Positions 7,052 through 11,748 of a stretch of 11,748 nt of DNA are shown here, in pieces. The position numbers and the translations under genes were made by a program. The stretch spans positions 1-11,748 of the forward strand of contig WREM01000018.1 of the NCBI GenBank assembly GCA_009779335.1. The letters run 5' to 3'. This DNA comes from Streptococcaceae bacterium (GTDB lineage Bacteria > Bacillota > Bacilli > Lactobacillales > Streptococcaceae). Each line of letters begins with the position of its first letter. Positions within the stretch are counted from its first letter, which is position 1. The notes below the pieces were generated by a model. The model was not told the origin of the DNA and made no database searches. It saw only the letters and a list, made by a program, of their open reading frames with translations.

Positions 7052-8413
7052 TTAGATGTGATATTTTTTAATTAAATAACTATAGACAGGTAATCCCAGT
7101 AATGTAAAGAGGATACCGACAAGAGCTGGTATTTGGTTAGACATGAAGTCGGGACTGATCAATGTCATAAAGAGGATGAATACTCCTCCGACGATTGCGA
7201 CTAAGGGTACAATCGGATATAACGGGACTCGATAAGGGCGTTCCAAGTCAGGTTCCTTCCTACGTAAGACGATAACAGCAACAAAGACCAAAGTATAGAA
7301 AATCCAAATGGTGAAGATAACCATATTAGTAAGGAAATCAAAGGCACTAGGAGCAAAGATAGTCACAGCAAGCATGACACCGACAAGTACAATCTGCAAT
7401 ATTCCTGAATTCATAGGGATATGACTGGCAGACAGCTGCTTGAACTTCTTCCAAAATGGGAAGAGTTGCTCCTCTGCAAGTGAATAAGAGGCACGCATTC
7501 CTGTCATGGTATATCCATTCAATGTCCCATAGACAGAAACCATGATACCAATAGTTACAAGTTTTCCACCCATTCCACCAAAAATTTTGTTGGCGACGAT
7601 TGAGGGTAAATTAGGATCATTTTGCATCAATGTAGGAATTCCTAAAGTACGAATGTAGGCGACATTGACCAAAAGATAGACAAACATGACAGCCACAATC
7701 CCAAGGATAATCGCACGAGGAAGATGTTTGGACGGGTTCTTCATTTCTCCTGCTATATTCCCTGCATAAATCCATCCGTCATAAGCATACATGGTTGCGA
7801 GAAGACCTGAACCAATAGCAGACGCAAGTGACAACCCCGGTCCTGCTTGCACAGGCAAGAGGTGAAATTCTACACCACCCGGACGAAGCAAGCCAACTAC
7901 AACGATTAATGCAATGGGAATGAGTTTTATCACCGTTGTCAGAGATTGAACTGCTCCTCCGACTTTTGCAGAGATAAAGTTAATCAAAGTAACAGAAACA
8001 GCTGCTATAAAGGCAATGATAGCTATGCTAACAGCTGATTCCTTTAATCCAAATAGATTAAGAAACTGTGTCCCAAAGACTACTGCCAATGCAGCGATAG
8101 AGGCAGGGAAATAAATGATGGATTGAGCCCAACCTAGTAAGAATCCCATGCGTTTCCCAAATGCACGTTGGATATAGCGGATCATTCCCCCAGTTTCAGG
8201 AATAGCTGCTGCGAGTTCTGCTGCTGCCAATCCACCACAGATTGAGATAATTCCACCCAAGACCCATACCAAGAGATGAAGTCCTGTATTTCCTGTTAAA
8301 GCTGCGATTTTCCCTGCCTTGAAGAAAACTCCTCCTCCAATGACTGAGCCCATAACTGTAGCTAGTGCAGGCAAGAACCCCAGAGAGCGTTCCAAATGAT
8401 TTTTATTTTCCAT
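7052..8413 (-). CDS. APC-family amino acid transporter, SteT-like (L-type family)
   Basis: This is a 453-residue integral membrane protein with about 12 hydrophobic segments spanning nearly its whole length. TM1 contains the unwound glycine motif of APC substrate sites (MGSVIGGGVF, 21-30). The conserved IPETGGMIRYIQRAFG (71-86) follows TM2, and YDGW (211-214) with GEMKNPSKHLPRAI (222-235) is the family signature after TM6. The protein resembles, from memory, Bacillus subtilis SteT, a serine/threonine exchanger of the LAT family, including the YDGW and EMKNP blocks and the PLYP motif near the last segments (395-398). Uptake or exchange of a neutral amino acid is therefore likely, but the substrate cannot be set from sequence. 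The ATG is 18 bases after the lepA stop with AAAAGGA in the gap, and no terminator or good promoter lies between, so it is read as part of the lepA operon. Confidence 0.9.
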   Translation of the reverse strand: MENKNHLERSLGFLPALATVMGSVIGGGVFFKAGKIAALTGNTGLHLLVWVLGGIISICGGLAAAELAAAIPETGGMIRYIQRAFGKRMGFLLGWAQSIIYFPASIAALAVVFGTQFLNLFGLKESAVSIAIIAFIAAVSVTLINFISAKVGGAVQSLTTVIKLIPIALIVVVGLLRPGGVEFHLLPVQAGPGLSLASAIGSGLLATMYAYDGWIYAGNIAGEMKNPSKHLPRAIILGIVAVMFVYLLVNVAYIRTLGIPTLMQNDPNLPSIVANKIFGGMGGKLVTIGIMVSVYGTLNGYTMTGMRASYSLAEEQLFPFWKKFKQLSASHIPMNSGILQIVLVGVMLAVTIFAPSAFDFLTNMVIFTIWIFYTLVFVAVIVLRRKEPDLERPYRVPLYPIVPLVAIVGGVFILFMTLISPDFMSNQIPALVGILFTLLGLPVYSYLIKKYHI

Positions 8414-8431
8414 ATCTTTCCTTTTCTTTTT

Positions 8432-10255
8432 TTATTCATCGTCCATAGATAGCACAGATAAGAATGCTTCTTGTGGGACTTCTACTGAACCGATAGATTT
8501 CATACGTTTCTTCCCTGCCTTTTGCTTTTCAAGCAATTTACGCTTACGGGACACATCTCCCCCATAACATTTTGCCAAGACATTCTTACGCAGGGCTTTA
8601 ATGTCAGATCGAGCAACGATTTTTTGCCCAATGGCTGCCTGTATAGGCACTTCAAATTGCTGACGTGGAATGAGTTTCTTCAGTTTATCCACAATGATTT
8701 TCCCACGTTCATAAGCAAAGTCCTTATGGACGATAAAGCTGAGTGCATCGACTTTTTCAGCATTAAGCAGAATATCCATTTTCACCAATGTAGAAGATCT
8801 GTATTCAGAGATTTCATAGTCAAAACTGGCATATCCCTTGGTTGAAGACTTGAGTTTATCAAAGAAATCAAAGACAATCTCACTCAATGGAATCTGGTAG
8901 ATGACATTGACACGATTGGCATCCAGATAATCCATCGTCACAAAATCTCCACGCTTGCGTTGAGCCAACTCCATCACCGCACCTACATAATCATTAGGTA
9001 CCATGATTTGAGCTTTAACATAAGGCTCTTTAATAGTTTCTATGCGTGTAGGATCAGGAAATTCACTGGGATTAGCCACCTGAATAGAGTCGCCATCTGT
9101 CGTATTAACCTGATAAATAACAGAGGGGGCAGTCATAATCAAATCAAGATTGAACTCACGTTCTAATCGTTCTTGAATGACATCCATGTGAAGAAGCCCC
9201 AAGAATCCACAACGGAACCCAAACCCAAGAGCTTGTGATGTTTCAGGTTCAAACTGAAGACTGGCATCATTAAGTTGCAATCTTTCTAAAGCTTCACGTA
9301 AATCATTGTACCGTGCGGAGTCAATAGGGTAGAGCCCACAGAAAACCATAGGGTTCATCTGCTTGTATCCGTCAAGTGCTTCTTTTGCTGGATTATTTGC
9401 TGATGTAAGGGTATCCCCTACACGAGTGTCTGCCACTGTCTTAATCGCAGCAGCCAAATACCCCACATCTCCTGCCATGAGAAAATCACGAGCAACAGCC
9501 TTAGGCGTGAAAATACCTACCTCTGTCACTTCAAATTCCTTGCCATTTGACATAAGTTGAATTTTATCTCCAACTTTAACCGAACCATCCATGAGACGAA
9601 TTTGTAAAATCACACCACGATAAGCATCATAAACTGAGTCGAAAATCAAAGCCTTCAAAGGACCGTCAACCTGTCCGGCAGGTGCAGGGACTTTCTCTAC
9701 AACTTGCTCAAGAATGTCTTCAATTCCTATTCCTGCTTTTGCTGAAGCTAGGACAGCTTCCGAAGCATCAAGACCGATGACATCTTCTATTTCCTGTCTG
9801 ACCCGTTCAGGATCTGCAGCAGGTAGGTCGATTTTATTGATGACAGGGAGGATTTCCAAATCATTGTCTAAGGCAAGATAGACATTTGCTAAAGTCTGAG
9901 CTTCTATTCCTTGGGCTGCATCAACAACTAAGACAGCACCTTCGCAGGCTGCCAACGAGCGTGAAACCTCATAAGTAAAATCCACGTGACCCGGGGTATC
10001 GATCAGATGAAAAATATAGGTTTCTCCATCTTTTGCAGTGTATTCTAACTCTATGGCATTGAGTTTAATGGTAATTCCACGTTCACGCTCTAAATCCATG
10101 GAATCCAAGAGTTGTGCTTGCATTTCACGTTTGGAGACTGTCTCCGTCAACTCCAAAATACGATCAGCCAGCGTGGATTTCCCGTGGTCTATATGTGCAA
10201 TGATAGAGAAGTTACGTATCTTCTCCTGTCTTGCTTTCATTTCTTCTGTATTCAT
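8432..10255 (-). CDS. lepA: Elongation factor 4 (LepA), ribosome back-translocating GTPase
   Basis: LepA/EF4 is a translational GTPase that binds the ribosome and can drive backward movement of tRNAs or help initiation and subunit maturation; it is highly conserved but often dispensable. The 607-residue length fits the family (about 600). GTPase motifs are G1 AHIDHGKS (20-27), G2 RGIT (59-62), G3 DTPGH (86-90), G4 NKID (140-143) and G5 SAK (171-173). After domain II come LepA-type elements such as GFGFRCGFLGLLHMDVIQERLEREF, and the diagnostic basic C-terminal domain with CYGGDVSRKRKLLEKQKAG and KRMKSIG near residues 565-590, which EF-G lacks. ATG at 10255 has GAAGGA five bases upstream (10266-10261) and directly follows a promoter, giving a leader of about 24 bases. 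The transporter gene follows after 18 bases. Confidence 0.98.
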   Translation of the reverse strand: MNTEEMKARQEKIRNFSIIAHIDHGKSTLADRILELTETVSKREMQAQLLDSMDLERERGITIKLNAIELEYTAKDGETYIFHLIDTPGHVDFTYEVSRSLAACEGAVLVVDAAQGIEAQTLANVYLALDNDLEILPVINKIDLPAADPERVRQEIEDVIGLDASEAVLASAKAGIGIEDILEQVVEKVPAPAGQVDGPLKALIFDSVYDAYRGVILQIRLMDGSVKVGDKIQLMSNGKEFEVTEVGIFTPKAVARDFLMAGDVGYLAAAIKTVADTRVGDTLTSANNPAKEALDGYKQMNPMVFCGLYPIDSARYNDLREALERLQLNDASLQFEPETSQALGFGFRCGFLGLLHMDVIQERLEREFNLDLIMTAPSVIYQVNTTDGDSIQVANPSEFPDPTRIETIKEPYVKAQIMVPNDYVGAVMELAQRKRGDFVTMDYLDANRVNVIYQIPLSEIVFDFFDKLKSSTKGYASFDYEISEYRSSTLVKMDILLNAEKVDALSFIVHKDFAYERGKIIVDKLKKLIPRQQFEVPIQAAIGQKIVARSDIKALRKNVLAKCYGGDVSRKRKLLEKQKAGKKRMKSIGSVEVPQEAFLSVLSMDDE

Positions 10256-10285
10256 TAATGTCCTTCAAAATTTACTATATTGTAC

Positions 10286-10294
10286 ATTATACCA
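10286..10294 (-). promoter_or_regulatory. Predicted lepA operon promoter (extended -10)
   Basis: On the minus strand, 10294-10286 reads TGGTATAAT: a perfect -10 with a TGn extension. No good -35 is present at normal spacing. The region 17 bases upstream is the T-run of the preceding terminator, so recognition would depend on the extended -10. The predicted transcript start is near 10279, about 24 bases before the lepA ATG. Confidence 0.65.
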
Positions 10295-10307
10295 TGAATA
10301 GAGCAAC

Positions 10308-10330
10308 AAAAAAAGCTGAAAATTCAGCTT
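10308..10330 (-). terminator. Rho-independent terminator after the ABC transporter gene
   Basis: On the minus strand, 10330-10313 reads AAGCTGAATTTTCAGCTT, a stem of at least seven pairs (AAGCTGA/TCAGCTT) with a four-base loop. T residues continue to 10308. It begins 11 bases after the stop codon at 10342. Confidence 0.85.
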
Positions 10331-10341
10331 AATTTATTTTA

Positions 10342-11748
10342 TTAGCCACCGATTAAATCACGTTTGCGATAACCGATGAAGCCTACAATTACAAAGATGA
10401 GGGCTAACCCAAGAATGATTGAGAAATTGGTCCAGTTCATAGCGTCTGTAGGTAGTTTTGGAATGTGATGGAAGACATCAAGGTTATTGACCCATGCAGG
10501 AAATTTAATCAAATTTCCGATGTAAGACATGAAGAATGCGAATCCCACATAGACCCATATTACTCCTGTAAAACGTGGAGCAAAAGCAATCAATAAGCCC
10601 AATAATCCTAACACAAAGAATATCGCAGGCACCCAGACCATCCCGGGTTTGAAGACATCCATAAATGACAGGGCATTTTTATTTCCTGATTGAGCCAGAT
10701 AGATACCGAGTGTAGCGGCAAACTGTGCGATTGCCCCTAATACCCAAGCGATAATAGTATAGGTGCTATACATTTTCAGACGGCTGATGGGGAGGGCATA
10801 GAGTTGTTCTTGACGTCCCTTACGCTCTTCTGAAATCATACGACTAAATGAAGTAATTGCAAAACAGGTAACGATAACAGAAAGTATAACGAATAATGTG
10901 GACATATATTGATTAACCATAGCGGTTTCGCCTGCTTTAGGATCAATGGCAAACATCTGACTAATCGTTGGATTAGAGCCAATGAAACTACCGATTTGTC
11001 CAAACATAGAGCCATAGGTAAACCCTAAGATCAATAATCCCAATAGCCAACCAATAATTGCTGTGCGTTGTTGGCGAAGAGTCAATCCTATAATTCCTCG
11101 GAGAGAACGTGGAGCGTGTGCACGACCTTGGGCTTCTGGTAAGTAGCCTGCATTCATATCACGGTTAGACTCTAACACAAAAGCAAGAATGATTAACAAG
11201 ACTGATAAACATAAGGTGAGAACGATAGGAAGCCAGTCATTCTTGACATAGACATCAGATAAGTAAGTCCATGACAGTGGATTAAACCAGCCAGCATTAA
11301 CAGCTTGTACATCTGTTCCCATACGTATGATATAGAGAAGCCCTAGGAAACCAAATGTCGCTCCTTTTGCACCTCCTGCATCAGGAAAAATCTGTGCAAA
11401 GACAAGAGCAAACATCCCCCACATAAAGCTTTGTCCGCCAATAGCTGAAGCAAACAGCAGATTATCAGAGAAGCGAGTCATCCCTTCAACGTGTCCTAAT
11501 TGCAATGAAAAAGCGAGAATAAGTGAAATAATCACTTGCAAGAGGAATAATTCGACGATGACTGCCATAGTGTTGGCAGATTTCCCGATTTGAAATGAGC
11601 GGAATAGCTCAGCTACACCATCGTCTTCGTCTTTTCGAGTACGATTGATGACATAAATGACTGAGACAATGGCGAACACCAAAGCTGTAATCAAAGGCAT
11701 GGTTTGCCCAAATGCAACAGCAGCATTGAAATCTGCTCCATGATGTAC
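10342..11748 (-). CDS. ABC-2-type multidrug/antibiotic exporter membrane protein, start beyond window edge
   Basis: This is the membrane subunit of an ABC exporter. The frame is open from the window edge through 469 codons including the stop (468 residues visible). The Met at 11700 is internal, since 16 more in-frame codons (VHHGADFNAAVAFGQT) precede it. The family, related to putative polyketide-antibiotic exporters such as TnrB3, is usually about 530-540 residues, so roughly 60-70 N-terminal residues are missing. About ten hydrophobic segments are visible in two halves, each with a cytoplasmic charged element: RTRKDEDDGVAELFRSFQIG in the first and SEERKGRQEQLYALPISRLK in the second. There is no Walker motif, so a separate ATPase subunit is required and would be expected just upstream, outside the window. 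The substrate is unknown; self-resistance or drug export is the usual guess. A terminator follows, separating it from lepA. Confidence 0.85.
   Translation of the reverse strand, partial: VHHGADFNAAVAFGQTMPLITALVFAIVSVIYVINRTRKDEDDGVAELFRSFQIGKSANTMAVIVELFLLQVIISLILAFSLQLGHVEGMTRFSDNLLFASAIGGQSFMWGMFALVFAQIFPDAGGAKGATFGFLGLLYIIRMGTDVQAVNAGWFNPLSWTYLSDVYVKNDWLPIVLTLCLSVLLIILAFVLESNRDMNAGYLPEAQGRAHAPRSLRGIIGLTLRQQRTAIIGWLLGLLILGFTYGSMFGQIGSFIGSNPTISQMFAIDPKAGETAMVNQYMSTLFVILSVIVTCFAITSFSRMISEERKGRQEQLYALPISRLKMYSTYTIIAWVLGAIAQFAATLGIYLAQSGNKNALSFMDVFKPGMVWVPAIFFVLGLLGLLIAFAPRFTGVIWVYVGFAFFMSYIGNLIKFPAWVNNLDVFHHIPKLPTDAMNWTNFSIILGLALIFVIVGFIGYRKRDLIGG

Noticed and set aside
10038..10301. Plus-strand open frame of 87 codons antisense to the lepA start
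   Set aside because: It lies within the lepA coding strand's complement, is low-complexity Ser-rich, has no recognisable domain, and matches the shadow frames expected opposite a real gene.
10342..11700. ABC transporter gene starting at the Met at 11700
   Set aside because: The frame stays open for 16 more codons to the window edge, and the protein would be shorter than its family with the first membrane segment cut. There is also no ribosome binding site before that ATG.
1..11748. Mobile elements, CRISPR arrays, tRNA genes or horizontally acquired islands
   Set aside because: No transposase, integrase, direct-repeat array, tRNA cloverleaf or large non-coding gap was seen. All eight genes are co-directional and tightly packed, with uniform codon style.

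Overview
This window is a compact, fully co-directional block of eight genes on the minus strand, so transcription runs from high to low coordinates. The protein content points to a low-GC Gram-positive of the Streptococcaceae. The best guess is Lactococcus or a close relative, because srtA lies downstream of gyrA as in streptococci, GyrA has the streptococcal Ser81/Glu85 numbering, and the sortase has Streptococcus-type catalytic spacing. The genus assignment is an inference. No tRNA, rRNA, insertion sequence, phage gene or CRISPR array was seen.

In transcription order the layout is as follows. (1) 11748-10342: most of a two-half ABC-2-type transporter membrane protein, with its start beyond the window edge, closed by a hairpin terminator at 10308-10330. 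(2) 10255-6626: lepA (ribosome back-translocase EF4), an APC-family amino acid transporter resembling SteT, and a small PhnB-like VOC protein. They are separated by 18 and 12 bases, begin at an extended -10 promoter near 10290 and end at a terminator at 6591-6616. (3) 6485-2040: gyrA, apbE (lipoprotein FAD:protein FMN transferase) and srtA (class A sortase), separated by 4 and 2 bases. They have a promoter at 6552-6580 and a terminator at 2002-2030. (4) 1962 to beyond position 1: pcrA, the essential UvrD-like helicase, with its own -10 box right behind that terminator and its C-terminus cut off by the window edge.

Functionally this is mostly core DNA and protein maintenance (gyrase A subunit, PcrA, EF4) with envelope functions attached. 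Cotranscription of gyrA with two enzymes that modify exported proteins (covalent flavinylation by ApbE, cell-wall anchoring by SrtA) is the most notable arrangement. The sortase also carries an extra predicted C-terminal membrane segment. No intergenic gap exceeds about 140 bases, and each of the three larger gaps is accounted for by a terminator followed by a promoter. I found no convincing undescribed system; the findings are second-look items in an otherwise ordinary core-genome region.
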